DNA from: Flavobacterium soli DSM 19725
GTDB taxonomy: Bacteria > Bacteroidota > Bacteroidia > Flavobacteriales > Flavobacteriaceae
DNA: 64,000 nt
Reading direction: 5' to 3'
NCBI RefSeq assembly: GCF_000422705.1
Contig: NZ_AUGO01000014.1
Location: 51,337 to 115,336 of the forward strand
Shown: piece by piece, positions 39,754 to 48,781 of the stretch
Numbering within the stretch: the stretch's first letter is position 1
Layout: the number at the start of each line of letters is the position of its first letter
The notes under the pieces: generated by a model
What the model was told of the DNA's origin: nothing
The model's input: the letters and a program-made list of their open reading frames with translations, nothing else
Databases searched by the model: none
Position numbers and translations under genes: made by a program

Positions 39754-40704
39754 TTATTTTTTAATTAATCCCAAATCAACCAAGCGTTCATGCAAGAATT
39801 CACCAGCCGAAATATCTTCGTATAATTTTGGATTTTCTTCATCAATGCAATTTTCCAAGCAATCTAAACGCATGTCGCTAACCGGATGCATAAAAAATGG
39901 AACAGAATATCGTGAAGTTCCCCACAATTCTCTCGGCGGATTTACCACTTGATGTATTGTAGATTTGAGTTTATTGTTGGTATGACGGGAAAGCATGTCG
40001 CCCACATTAATCACCAATTCGTCTGGTTCAGCAATTGCATCTATCCATTCGCCATTGTGGTTTTGAACTTGAAGACCGCGACCTTGAGCACCCATCAATA
40101 AGGTAATCAAGTTGATATCTCCGTGAGCTGCAGCACGAATGGCATTTTCTGGTTCTTGTGTAATCGGTGGATAATGAATAGGTCTCAAGATGGAATTTCC
40201 TTCTTCTGCATATTCATCAAAATAAAATTCATCCAGTCCCAAATGTAATGCCAAAGCTCTAAGAACATAAATTCCTGTTTTTTCAAGCATTTGGTAGGCT
40301 TCTTTTCCCACCTGATTAAAACGTGGTAATTCTTTTACTTCCACATTATCAGGATACTCTGAAGCCCATTTTGAATCTTTTTCTACATATTGGCCGAAGT
40401 GCCAGAATTCTTTTAAATCGCCTTCTTTTCGACCTTTTGCATGTTCTTTTCCAAAGGAAACATAACCACGCTGTCCTCCAATTCCAGGAATTTCATAGGA
40501 ATATTTGGTTTCCAATGGCAGGGCGAAGAAATTTCTAATCTCGCTATACAATTCATCAACCAATTTGTCATCTAAAAAATGACCTTTTAAAGCAACGAAG
40601 CCAATATCTTCAAATGCTTTTCCGATTTCATTTACAAATTTTTGTTTACGTTTCAGGTCGTCCGAAAGGAAATCACGCAAGTCAACACTAGGAATATTTT
40701 GCAT
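39754..40704 (-). CDS. 2-oxoglutarate/Fe(II) oxygenase, isopenicillin-N-synthase family
   Basis: 316 residues. The DIOX_N domain (VDLRDFLSDD...) is followed by the jelly-roll with the iron triad: His and Asp in AAHGDINLITLL and a distal His in STIHQVVNPP. The RYSVPFF motif supplies the Arg-x-Ser that binds 2-oxoglutarate. It is similar to plant-type IPNS/gibberellin-oxidase-like proteins found in many bacteria without a beta-lactam pathway; the substrate is unknown. No neighbouring biosynthetic genes are seen. Confidence 0.9.
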   Translation of the reverse strand: MQNIPSVDLRDFLSDDLKRKQKFVNEIGKAFEDIGFVALKGHFLDDKLVDELYSEIRNFFALPLETKYSYEIPGIGGQRGYVSFGKEHAKGRKEGDLKEFWHFGQYVEKDSKWASEYPDNVEVKELPRFNQVGKEAYQMLEKTGIYVLRALALHLGLDEFYFDEYAEEGNSILRPIHYPPITQEPENAIRAAAHGDINLITLLMGAQGRGLQVQNHNGEWIDAIAEPDELVINVGDMLSRHTNNKLKSTIHQVVNPPRELWGTSRYSVPFFMHPVSDMRLDCLENCIDEENPKLYEDISAGEFLHERLVDLGLIKK

Positions 40705-40866
40705 ACTCTTTTAAAAATAGATGTTAATAACTTTGCTAGGCGATAAGCCTTGTTATCACAAAAGTATCATTTATTTTATTTAAAAAATCACAAAAGTTAT
40801 CAACAGTTTTAATTTTTTTAATGTTTCATGTCGTACAAAATTTCTGAAATATATTTTTCTTTTTAT

Positions 40867-40898
40867 TTGGATTTAATATAAATAAGAAATTATATTTG
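40867..40898 (+). promoter_or_regulatory. Consensus flavobacterial promoter of the TonB receptor gene
   Basis: TTG at 40867-40869 and TATATTTG at 40891-40898, spacing 21 bases, an exact fit to TTG-N17-23-TAnnTTTG, 31 bp before the ATG. Confidence 0.65.
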
Positions 40899-40929
40899 CC
40901 CAAATTATTATCTACCCCACTAAGATCAC

Positions 40930-43335
40930 ATGAAAAAGTATCTTTTATTATTCGCTTTGCTTTTCAATTATTTTCTGAGTTTTGCTCAAACTGGAACAAT
41001 TAAAGGAATTGTACGTTTTGAGGATAATCAACCCGCAACTAGTGTTTCAATTTATATAGAAGGTTCTAAAAAATCGACATTTTCTGATGAAGATGGACGT
41101 TTTGTTCTGGAGAAAATGCCTTACGGAAAATATGCACTACAATTTGTTTCTCTTGAGGCAGAAAATAAGTCGGTTGTAGTGCAGCTAAATTCGCCTTCAC
41201 AAGAAATTGTTGTTTCAGTAATTAAAAAAGAAGATCAGAAGCTAGAAGAGGTTGTTATCAAGAAGGAATCCATCAAAAAGCAAACAGAAGAAAAAGGTTT
41301 TGCAGTAAATGTGATTGAAACCAAAGAGGCTGGATTGCGAAACCTGCAAACCATCGAATTATTAAATAGAACGGCAGGAGTGAGGATTCGTCAGAATGGC
41401 GGAATGGGTTCTGATGCTAGTTTTAACATTAATGGTTTGTCGGGAAATGCAATCAAGATTTTTATAGATGGAATTCCTTCATCAAGTTACGGATCTTCAT
41501 TTGACTTGAATTCTATTCCTCCCGCCAATATTGAACGAATTGAAGTCTATAAAGGTGTAATTCCCGGACATTTATCAGATGATGCTTTGGGTGGTGCAAT
41601 TAATGTGATCTTGAAAAAAGGAATGCGAAATAACTTTAATGTTTCCACTTCTTATGGATCGTTCAATACTACTCAAACCAATTTTAACGGACTATATCGT
41701 TTTGAAAAATCAGGTTTTACAGTGAAATCTTCCGGTTTTTTGAATTATTCTGATAATGATTACAAAGTTGAAGGCGATTTTGTTTACAACATTCTGCCAA
41801 ACGGAAGAAGAGAGTTCTTAAAAGCAAGACGATTTAATGATACCTATAGATCCATTGGAGGAGTTATAGAATTGGGATATACAGATGTCAAATGGGCAGA
41901 TAATTTCATGATCGGATTCACCACTTCTGATTCCTATCAAGAAGTACAACACGGTGTTTTTATGACAACTCCTTATAAAGGAAGATTTACAGAAGCTGAT
42001 GCAAATTTGCTAAATCTCAATTATAGCAAAAAAGATTTTTTCGCTAAAGGAATTGATTTTGATCTTCAAGGAATTTATGGTACAAGAAATAGGTTGGTTA
42101 ATGATACTGTAACTGGAGTTTATAATTGGGACGGAAAGCGAGCTATTGATATTAATGGGAATCCAGTTTTTAGTAACGTAGGAGCTCAACAAGGACCGGC
42201 AACCATAGCCAATATCAAACGTGATATTTTTTCTTTGAGAGTTAATCTTTCTTATTCCATCACAAAAAACCATAAGGTATTATTGAACAATGTTATCAAT
42301 ACAGTTGCTAGAGAAGATGATGATGAGATGAGATCGGTTTTGGAACGAAAATTCATGGGAACTAGGGATATGACCAAAAACATCACAGCTTTAACTTATG
42401 AGTTTACGGGGTTTGAAAACAAATTAAAAACTTCTTTGTTTGGTAAATACTACCAGCAAAAGCTAGAACGAATGAATCCTACAGTTGAAGTAATAGATGG
42501 TGTCAATACAAGAGTAGAAAATGTTTCCAAAAGCAACAAAGAGGCAACGGGTTATGGTGTGGCTATTTCGTATGCAATACTTCCAAATGTAATGTTACTG
42601 ACCTCTGCAGAAAAAGCTGTTCGCTTACCTAATGAGAATGAGGTTTTTGGAGATGTTACTGAAAATACGTTAGACAATCCAAATTTACGATATGAAATGA
42701 GTGAGAATTTGAATTTAGGATTCAGGCTAGGAACATTTCATCTAAAAAAGCATAGTGTGTTTTTTGCATTAAATGGTTTTATTAGAGATATTCAGGATAG
42801 AATTGGACGACCTTTAAGCTCAATGATAAACACGGATATTCAAGTGTTAGGATTTGTAAATCAAGGAAATGCAAAATCACAAGGATTCGATTTTGAAATG
42901 AATTACACGTTTAACGATAATCTAAATATAACCTTCAATACTTCAAAATTCGAACTCACAACGACTGATATCTATAATAGAAAAAGAGACCTCCCCAATG
43001 AACCTTTTTTCACCATGAATGCAGGAGTGAATTATTTTTTCAAAAATGTATTGGCTAAAGATGCTCAGTTAAATGTTTTCTACAATTATATGTTTGTAGA
43101 TACTTTCAATTTTCTTTTTCCTCCAAGTGCAAACAATGCAGGTTTAGGTCTGTTTGATATTCCGCAACAAAATATTCATGATGTTGGATTGAGCTATGTT
43201 TTTCCAAACAAAAAATTAGTGGCCAGTTTTGATGCCAAAAATATTTTCGACAGACAAGTGTTTGACAACATGGGAGTTCAAAAACCAGGTAGGGCCTTTT
43301 ATTTTAAATTAAATTACGTATTCAATAACTTCTAA
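40930..43335 (+). CDS. TonB-dependent outer-membrane receptor
   Basis: 801 residues with signal peptide ending FLSFAQ. An N-terminal carboxypeptidase-regulatory-like domain (GTIKGIVRFEDNQPATSVSI) is followed by the plug (ELLNRTAGVRIRQNGGMGSD ... INGLSGNAIKIFIDGIP ... IERIEVYKGVIP) and a 22-strand barrel ending in aromatic-rich strands with terminal F. The form is that of siderophore- or heme-type receptors rather than SusC: no SusD partner follows and the length is below that of SusC. The downstream DUF4374 lipoprotein makes iron-chelate uptake the best guess. Confidence 0.93.
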   Translation: MKKYLLLFALLFNYFLSFAQTGTIKGIVRFEDNQPATSVSIYIEGSKKSTFSDEDGRFVLEKMPYGKYALQFVSLEAENKSVVVQLNSPSQEIVVSVIKKEDQKLEEVVIKKESIKKQTEEKGFAVNVIETKEAGLRNLQTIELLNRTAGVRIRQNGGMGSDASFNINGLSGNAIKIFIDGIPSSSYGSSFDLNSIPPANIERIEVYKGVIPGHLSDDALGGAINVILKKGMRNNFNVSTSYGSFNTTQTNFNGLYRFEKSGFTVKSSGFLNYSDNDYKVEGDFVYNILPNGRREFLKARRFNDTYRSIGGVIELGYTDVKWADNFMIGFTTSDSYQEVQHGVFMTTPYKGRFTEADANLLNLNYSKKDFFAKGIDFDLQGIYGTRNRLVNDTVTGVYNWDGKRAIDINGNPVFSNVGAQQGPATIANIKRDIFSLRVNLSYSITKNHKVLLNNVINTVAREDDDEMRSVLERKFMGTRDMTKNITALTYEFTGFENKLKTSLFGKYYQQKLERMNPTVEVIDGVNTRVENVSKSNKEATGYGVAISYAILPNVMLLTSAEKAVRLPNENEVFGDVTENTLDNPNLRYEMSENLNLGFRLGTFHLKKHSVFFALNGFIRDIQDRIGRPLSSMINTDIQVLGFVNQGNAKSQGFDFEMNYTFNDNLNITFNTSKFELTTTDIYNRKRDLPNEPFFTMNAGVNYFFKNVLAKDAQLNVFYNYMFVDTFNFLFPPSANNAGLGLFDIPQQNIHDVGLSYVFPNKKLVASFDAKNIFDRQVFDNMGVQKPGRAFYFKLNYVFNNF

Positions 43336-43348
43336 ATATACACATATA

Positions 43349-44704
43349 ATGAAAAGAAAATTTTTCAACTTACTCGCTTTTACAACCGTTTTTGGTTCGC
43401 TACTTTTCACAACAAGTTGCAGTGACGACGATAGCAATGGAGGTTCAACTGAGCCACCAATCACCGAAGGTAGATGGATTACGGTAGCTGGAGCCATAAT
43501 GGGAACAGACGAAGGTGTTCCTGGAGACGGAAACGGTGGAACTTTAATTTATTCGGTTAGTAAAGAAGATGCTAAAGATCCAAACAAAACAATTGATGTT
43601 TTCGAAAACGGATATGTAGTACCATCGGCTAGAACGGCTCGTTTGCAGTCTTCTGAAGATGGATTCACGTTCTTCAACATTGCTTATGGTGGTGGAAACG
43701 GTGGAGAATTTTCAAAGTATGTTGTGGGTGGTGGTCAAAATTTCTCTCCAGTTGGTGGAATTGTAAACATCTCACAATATGCAAGTGCAAATCCAAGATG
43801 GGTAAAATTATTTGATGGTGACAAAACCGGAGTTGCTGTAAACGTTACAGCTCCAGTTGTAAATTCTACCGAAGATGGAACATACATCAATACGAGAGGA
43901 ACGGCTACCGTTTTATCTTTGGATATGCAAAACTCGTTAATTTCAGCAACAAAGTCGTATGAAATTGCTTTAAGTCAAGCTGAAGAGGCTCTTGGACACC
44001 ACATTTTTAGATTGGATGCCCCAGTTTTAAACGCTGCCCAAGATAAATTGATCATCGGAACTTGGATGCGTAAAACTGATCCTGCAACAGGAACTAATCA
44101 GGCACAATTTGAGCGTTTAGGTTCTAAATCAGTAGTGGTGGACTATCCATCATTGGAAAACCCAACTATCATTACTTCTACAGTTGGTTTTGGAGATACT
44201 AGCGGTTACCGTAGTTTCAATAGCTTTTTGGCTAATGATGGCAATATCTACCAAGCAACTCAAAGAGATGCAGGTGGTTCTCATATCTTGAGAATCAACC
44301 AAAATAATACGTATGATAACTCTTTCGTTTTTAGTTTGGATGCTGCCTTAGGTGTTACAAATTCTTATATTGAGAACTGGAGATATGTGGGTAACGGAAT
44401 TGCAATTGTAATGTACACTCACGATGGAGCTGCAGAATCTACTTTATCGGGTCAAGCCCAAAGTTATATAGCACGTGTTGATTTGAATGCAAAAACAGCT
44501 CAGCAAATTGATTTGCCTTATGACCAAGATTTATATTTGTTCCAATACCAAGGTTTTGTGGTGGATGGATATGATGTATATGTAACATTTGCTCCAGTTG
44601 GAAAAGATGGAAATATCTACATTATCAATAGCCAAACTGGTGCTGTAACAAAAGGTGCAAAACTGGTTAACCGTCCAGGAAACCACTTTATTGGTGCTTT
44701 CTAA
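43349..44704 (+). CDS. DUF4374 lipoprotein, candidate siderophore-binding partner of the receptor
   Basis: 451 residues, 13 bp after the receptor. Lipobox FTTSCSDDDS followed by acidic residues, a Bacteroidota surface-export type signal. The body is beta-rich and looks like a propeller (repeated WVK, VYVTFAPVGKDGNIYI and similar strands), ending LVNRPGNHFIGAF. DUF4374 proteins commonly pair with TonB receptors; the Bacteroides xenosiderophore system XusABC has a lipoprotein I believe to be of this family (from memory). The PepSY-type third member is not next door here. A terminator follows. Confidence 0.85.
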   Translation: MKRKFFNLLAFTTVFGSLLFTTSCSDDDSNGGSTEPPITEGRWITVAGAIMGTDEGVPGDGNGGTLIYSVSKEDAKDPNKTIDVFENGYVVPSARTARLQSSEDGFTFFNIAYGGGNGGEFSKYVVGGGQNFSPVGGIVNISQYASANPRWVKLFDGDKTGVAVNVTAPVVNSTEDGTYINTRGTATVLSLDMQNSLISATKSYEIALSQAEEALGHHIFRLDAPVLNAAQDKLIIGTWMRKTDPATGTNQAQFERLGSKSVVVDYPSLENPTIITSTVGFGDTSGYRSFNSFLANDGNIYQATQRDAGGSHILRINQNNTYDNSFVFSLDAALGVTNSYIENWRYVGNGIAIVMYTHDGAAESTLSGQAQSYIARVDLNAKTAQQIDLPYDQDLYLFQYQGFVVDGYDVYVTFAPVGKDGNIYIINSQTGAVTKGAKLVNRPGNHFIGAF

Positions 44705-44756
44705 ACTATAAAAATAAATTCAAATTAGCCTAATCGCTATTTGAAAAAGTTATTTT

Positions 44757-44787
44757 AAAGTCAATGCAATCGCATTGGCTTTTTTTT
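44757..44787 (+). terminator. Terminator after the DUF4374 gene
   Basis: AAAGTCAATGC pairs with GCATTGGCTTT (one G-U) over a 4-base loop with a T-run. Confidence 0.88.
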
Positions 44788-44910
44788 GTTCTATTAAAAA
44801 AGGGAAACATCCTTTTTTAAAATAAAATCCTGTAACATTAACGGTTTATACTGTTATTTTTTTATAATTTTGGGCGAGCTAAAAAATCACGCAAACCTTT
44901 TCGTATTATT

Positions 44911-46887
44911 ATGAATTTCGATAGAAAAAACCTCTCCAACGAACAATTATTAGATCTATATAAAAGAATTTTAAAACCCCGATTGATCGAGGAAAAAATG
45001 CTGATTCTCATCCGCCAAGGAAAAGTTTCAAAATGGTTTTCCGGAATCGGGCAGGAGGCAATCGCTTGTGGAGTGACCGCTGTTTTGGACAAAGATGAAT
45101 ATATCTTGCCAATGCACCGAAACCTTGGTGTTTTTACAGGAAGAGATATTCCGTTACATCGTTTATTTTCGCAATGGCAGGGAAAGGCAAATGGCTTTAC
45201 TAAAGGCCGTGACCGTTCGTTCCATTTCGGGACTCAAGAGTTTAAAATTATTGGTATGATTTCGCATTTAGGTCCACAATTGGGTGTTGCAGACGGAATC
45301 GCTTTAGCCAATAAATTAAAGAAAAACGGAAAAGTTACCGCTGTTTTCACAGGAGAAGGAGCTACAAGTGAAGGCGATTTTCATGAAGCCCTGAATATTG
45401 CTTCGGTTTGGGAATTGCCTGTGATGTTTGTAATCGAAAACAATGGATACGGACTTTCGACTCCTACAAACGAGCAATACCGTTGTGAAAATCTAGCCGA
45501 TAAAGGAGTGGGTTACGGAATGGAATCGCACATTATAGATGGAAATAATATACTAGAAGTTTTTAATATCCTTACTGATTTGAAAGCTTCGATGATTGAA
45601 AAACCTCGACCTGTTTTATTGGAATTCAAAACTTTCAGAATGCGAGGTCATGAAGAAGCAAGTGGTACAAAATATGTTCCGCAGGAGTTGATGGACATGT
45701 GGGCCATTAAAGATCCTGTTGACAATTACAGAAAATATTTGGCCGAAACAGGAGTGCTTTCAACTGAAAATGATGAAGCCATTCGTGCCGAAATCAAGAA
45801 AGAAATCGATGAAAATTGGGCATTGGTGCAAACCGAACCTGAAATTGTAGCTACTTATGAAGAAGAATTAAATGATGTTTATAAACCGTTTAATTTTGAA
45901 GAAGTTACTCCTTCAGAAGAAAAAGAAAATATCCGTTTGATTGATGCTATTTCTACAGGTTTACGACAGTCAATGGAGCGTCATGAAAACCTTGTAATCA
46001 TGGGTCAAGATATTGCTGAGTATGGAGGTGCATTTAAAATCACAGATGGTTTTGTGGCTCAATTTGGGAAAGAAAGAGTAATCAATACACCAATTTGTGA
46101 AAGTGCTGTAGTTTCTGCCGGAATGGGACTTTCGATTAATGGATATAAGGCAATTGTAGAAATGCAGTTTGCCGATTTCGTTTCTACAGGTTTCAACCCG
46201 ATTGTGAATCTTTTAGCAAAATCACATTACCGTTGGTTAGAAAATGCCGATGTTGTTGTGAGAATGCCTTGTGGTGGCGGAACTCAAGCAGGACCTTTTC
46301 ACTCACAAACAAATGAAGCTTGGTTTACCAAAACCCCAGGTTTAAAAGTCGTTTATCCAGCATTTCCTTATGATGCAAAAGGACTTTTGAATGCTTCGAT
46401 CAACGATCCGAATCCGGTGATGTTTTTTGAGCATAAACAATTGTATAGAAGTGTTTATCAGGATGTTCCTAAAGATTATTATACTTTGCCACTTGGAAAA
46501 GCATCGTTGTTGAAAGAAGGAAATGATGTAACCATCATTGCTTTTGGAGCCGCTGTGCATTGGGCTTTGGAAACCTTAAAAAATAATCCTGAAATTTCTG
46601 CTGATTTATTGGATTTGAGAACCTTACAACCTTTGGATACAGCCGCCATTTTTGCCTCGGTAAAGAAAACAGGAAAAGCTATTATTTTGCAAGAAGATAC
46701 AATGTTTGGCGGAATTGCCAGTGATATATCGGCGATGATTATGGAAGAGTGTTTCGAATATCTTGACGGTCCGGTGAAACGTGTCGCCAGTTTGGATTCT
46801 CCAATTCCGTTTACAAAAGCATTGGAAGACCAGTTTTTAAGTAAAGACCGATTTGAAGATGCCTTGAAAGAATTGATGGCCTACTAA
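44911..46887 (+). CDS. 2-oxo acid dehydrogenase E1, fused alpha and beta subunits
   Basis: 658 residues. The N-terminal half is E1-alpha with the thiamine-diphosphate motif TGEGATSEGDFHEALN near residue 149 and the ENNGYGLSTPT loop. From ~residue 340 the E1-beta half begins (NIRLIDAISTGLRQSME ... GQDIAEYGGAFKITDGF ... ESAVVSAGMGLSINGY). It decarboxylates a branched-chain 2-oxo acid or pyruvate and passes the acyl group to an E2 lipoyl protein, which is not encoded nearby. The fusion is widespread in Bacteroidota and usually annotated as branched-chain. Confidence 0.93.
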   Translation: MNFDRKNLSNEQLLDLYKRILKPRLIEEKMLILIRQGKVSKWFSGIGQEAIACGVTAVLDKDEYILPMHRNLGVFTGRDIPLHRLFSQWQGKANGFTKGRDRSFHFGTQEFKIIGMISHLGPQLGVADGIALANKLKKNGKVTAVFTGEGATSEGDFHEALNIASVWELPVMFVIENNGYGLSTPTNEQYRCENLADKGVGYGMESHIIDGNNILEVFNILTDLKASMIEKPRPVLLEFKTFRMRGHEEASGTKYVPQELMDMWAIKDPVDNYRKYLAETGVLSTENDEAIRAEIKKEIDENWALVQTEPEIVATYEEELNDVYKPFNFEEVTPSEEKENIRLIDAISTGLRQSMERHENLVIMGQDIAEYGGAFKITDGFVAQFGKERVINTPICESAVVSAGMGLSINGYKAIVEMQFADFVSTGFNPIVNLLAKSHYRWLENADVVVRMPCGGGTQAGPFHSQTNEAWFTKTPGLKVVYPAFPYDAKGLLNASINDPNPVMFFEHKQLYRSVYQDVPKDYYTLPLGKASLLKEGNDVTIIAFGAAVHWALETLKNNPEISADLLDLRTLQPLDTAAIFASVKKTGKAIILQEDTMFGGIASDISAMIMEECFEYLDGPVKRVASLDSPIPFTKALEDQFLSKDRFEDALKELMAY

Positions 46888-46906
46888 TTTGAAAAATATA
46901 TATTTG

Positions 46907-46938
46907 AAATGCTCCAAGATTAGTTTTGGAGCATTTTT
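46907..46938. terminator. Convergent terminator
   Basis: AAATGCTCCAA pairs with TTGGAGCATTT over 8 bases between two convergent genes; T-runs on both strands make it usable from either side. Confidence 0.85.
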
Positions 46939-46939
46939 G

Positions 46940-48295
46940 TTAAATATCATTTATCAATTTTCGCGCAGCCGTTTGAACAGGATCCCACACAGGTGAAAAT
47001 GGTGGAGCATACGACAAATCCAGATCAATAATGTTTTGCAACGTGAGCTTGTTGGTTAGGGCTGTCGCCAAAACATCAATTCTTTTTGCAGCTCCTTCTT
47101 CGCCAATTATTTGACCGCCTAATAGTTTTCCTGTGCCTTTTTCGGCCAATAATTTTACATAAATATCTTTAGCATCGGGATAATAATGAGCCCTTGATTT
47201 GGTTTTGATAATCGTTTGAACATAAGGGATTTTCAATGCTTCAAGTTCCTTTTCGAGTAAACCTGTTCGTGCTACTTCATAGACACAAATCTTGCAAACT
47301 GCCGTTGCAACAACTCCTGGAAATTTTGCTTTTTGACCCGCTATATTGGTTCCGGCAACTAATCCAGTTTTATTAGCAACTGTTCCCAAAGCGATATAAA
47401 AAGGTTTTTTGCTCACCAAGTTATACGTCATGGCACAATCTCCAGCAGCCCAAACGTTTTTGATATTCGTTCGCTGTTCACGGTTCACTTTTATAGCTCC
47501 TTTTTCGGTCAAGCCGATTTTAGAATGCTGAAGAAAAGCGGTGTTTGGGCTCGTTCCCATTCCTAAAATGACCAAATCAGTTTTGATGGTTTTTTTATTC
47601 GTAACAACCGCTGTTACTCGATTTTCTTTTGCTTCAAAATGGCTTAATTCTTCGTTTACATAAATTTTCACACCCAAACTTGTCATGACCGTGTTAACGA
47701 TTTTTCCCATATCAGGATCCAAAGTATTCATGATTTCGGGTTCTCGATTGATCAAAGTAACCTTTAATCCCTTTATAATTAAGGCTTCAGCCATTTCTAA
47801 GCCAATATAACCTCCACCGACGATTACAGCAGTTTTGGGATTTTTTTCATGGATGAATTGATCGAGTTTCACACCACCTTTCAAACTTTGAATACCAAAA
47901 ATCCCGTCGGCTTCGCGGTTTTCAACTTCTGGACAAAATGATTTTCCTCCAGTAGCAATCAATAATTGGTCATAGTTTTCCCAAAACTGGGTTTTATCGG
48001 TTAAATTCCGAACCAAAACCTGATTCTTCTTGGTGTCAACTTCGAGCACTTCATGGAAGGTTCTGACATCAATTTTATATTTGTTGATAAAAGTTTCAGG
48101 CGAACGAACAATCAATTCTTCATAAGTTCCCACTTTTCCCGAAATAAAATAAGGAATTCCACAAGCAGAATAGGAAGTATAGCCCGATTTTTCGAACACT
48201 ACAATTTCTTGTTCAGGATGTTCACGTCTCACTTTTGAAGCTGCTGACATTCCTGCAGCATCGCCTCCGATAATCACTAGTTTGGGTAATTTCAT
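46940..48295 (-). CDS. CoA-disulfide reductase-like FAD/NAD(P) oxidoreductase
   Basis: 451 residues. FAD-binding IIGGDAAGMSAASKVRR at the N-terminus, redox Cys45 in SYSACGIPYF (the single-Cys SxxxC site of CoADR/NADH oxidase), NAD-binding IVGGGYIGLEMAEAL near residue 160, and the GTSPNTAFL and WAAGDCA motifs. It would reduce CoA disulfide, persulfide or O2 with NAD(P)H. No rhodanese domain is attached. It shares a terminator region with the fused E1 gene. Which of the related activities applies is not decided. Confidence 0.9.
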   Translation of the reverse strand: MKLPKLVIIGGDAAGMSAASKVRREHPEQEIVVFEKSGYTSYSACGIPYFISGKVGTYEELIVRSPETFINKYKIDVRTFHEVLEVDTKKNQVLVRNLTDKTQFWENYDQLLIATGGKSFCPEVENREADGIFGIQSLKGGVKLDQFIHEKNPKTAVIVGGGYIGLEMAEALIIKGLKVTLINREPEIMNTLDPDMGKIVNTVMTSLGVKIYVNEELSHFEAKENRVTAVVTNKKTIKTDLVILGMGTSPNTAFLQHSKIGLTEKGAIKVNREQRTNIKNVWAAGDCAMTYNLVSKKPFYIALGTVANKTGLVAGTNIAGQKAKFPGVVATAVCKICVYEVARTGLLEKELEALKIPYVQTIIKTKSRAHYYPDAKDIYVKLLAEKGTGKLLGGQIIGEEGAAKRIDVLATALTNKLTLQNIIDLDLSYAPPFSPVWDPVQTAARKLINDI

Positions 48296-48321
48296 ATAAA
48301 ATGCTTTTCTATAAATATAAA

Positions 48322-48356
48322 AAAAATACCCAACACCTGAAGTATTGGGTATTTTT
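48322..48356. terminator. Terminator hairpin after the PH-domain gene
   Basis: AAAAATACCCAA pairs with TTGGGTATTTTT around an 11-base loop. It lies downstream of the PH-domain gene on the minus strand and just before the oxidoreductase start. Confidence 0.82.
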
Positions 48357-48372
48357 AAATTGTATAAAATTT

Positions 48373-48750
48373 TTATTTCAAGATGTGTCTGCTCAAGATT
48401 TGATAGACTTCGTTGATGTTGTTGCCACCTTTTCCAAATTGTTTTTTGATAGGAAGATCGTCATGGTTGAGCCAGATTTTCAATTCGGCATCCAAATCCA
48501 AAATTCCAGCACTTTCCTTCGAAAATTTCTTGATGCTTGAATAAGGGATTGATAAATAATCGACTTTCGTTCCAACTAATTGTTTTTCAACCAAAATCAA
48601 ACGCTTGTTGGTGAACACAAACATATCTTTGATCAATTTGAAAGCTTTCTCGATCGATTCGCCTTCTATCAAAAGTGGTCCAAATTCCTTTGAAACATCT
48701 TCCTGATTTGCTTCTGAAGCATTGCCTAAAATGGCATTAAATAGTCCCAT
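48373..48750 (-). CDS. Bacterial PH-domain protein
   Basis: 125 residues. After a ~25-residue lead (MGLFNAILGNASEANQED) comes a pleckstrin-homology-like beta barrel: LLIEGESIEKAFKLIKDMFVFTNKRLILVEKQ..., with the TNKRLI strand that marks bacterial PH domains, ending in a C-terminal helix. The function of these small cytoplasmic proteins is mostly unknown. It is 31 bp downstream of the FAD-oxidoreductase gene on the same strand. Confidence 0.88.
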   Translation of the reverse strand: MGLFNAILGNASEANQEDVSKEFGPLLIEGESIEKAFKLIKDMFVFTNKRLILVEKQLVGTKVDYLSIPYSSIKKFSKESAGILDLDAELKIWLNHDDLPIKKQFGKGGNNINEVYQILSRHILK

Positions 48751-48781
48751 TGTTTTATTTTTTATGAGTGTAAATTTACAG

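Noticed and set aside
39527..39952. 141-codon plus-strand frame across the SUI1 and oxygenase genes
   Set aside because: It spans two opposite-strand genes and their terminator hairpin; not plausible as a gene.
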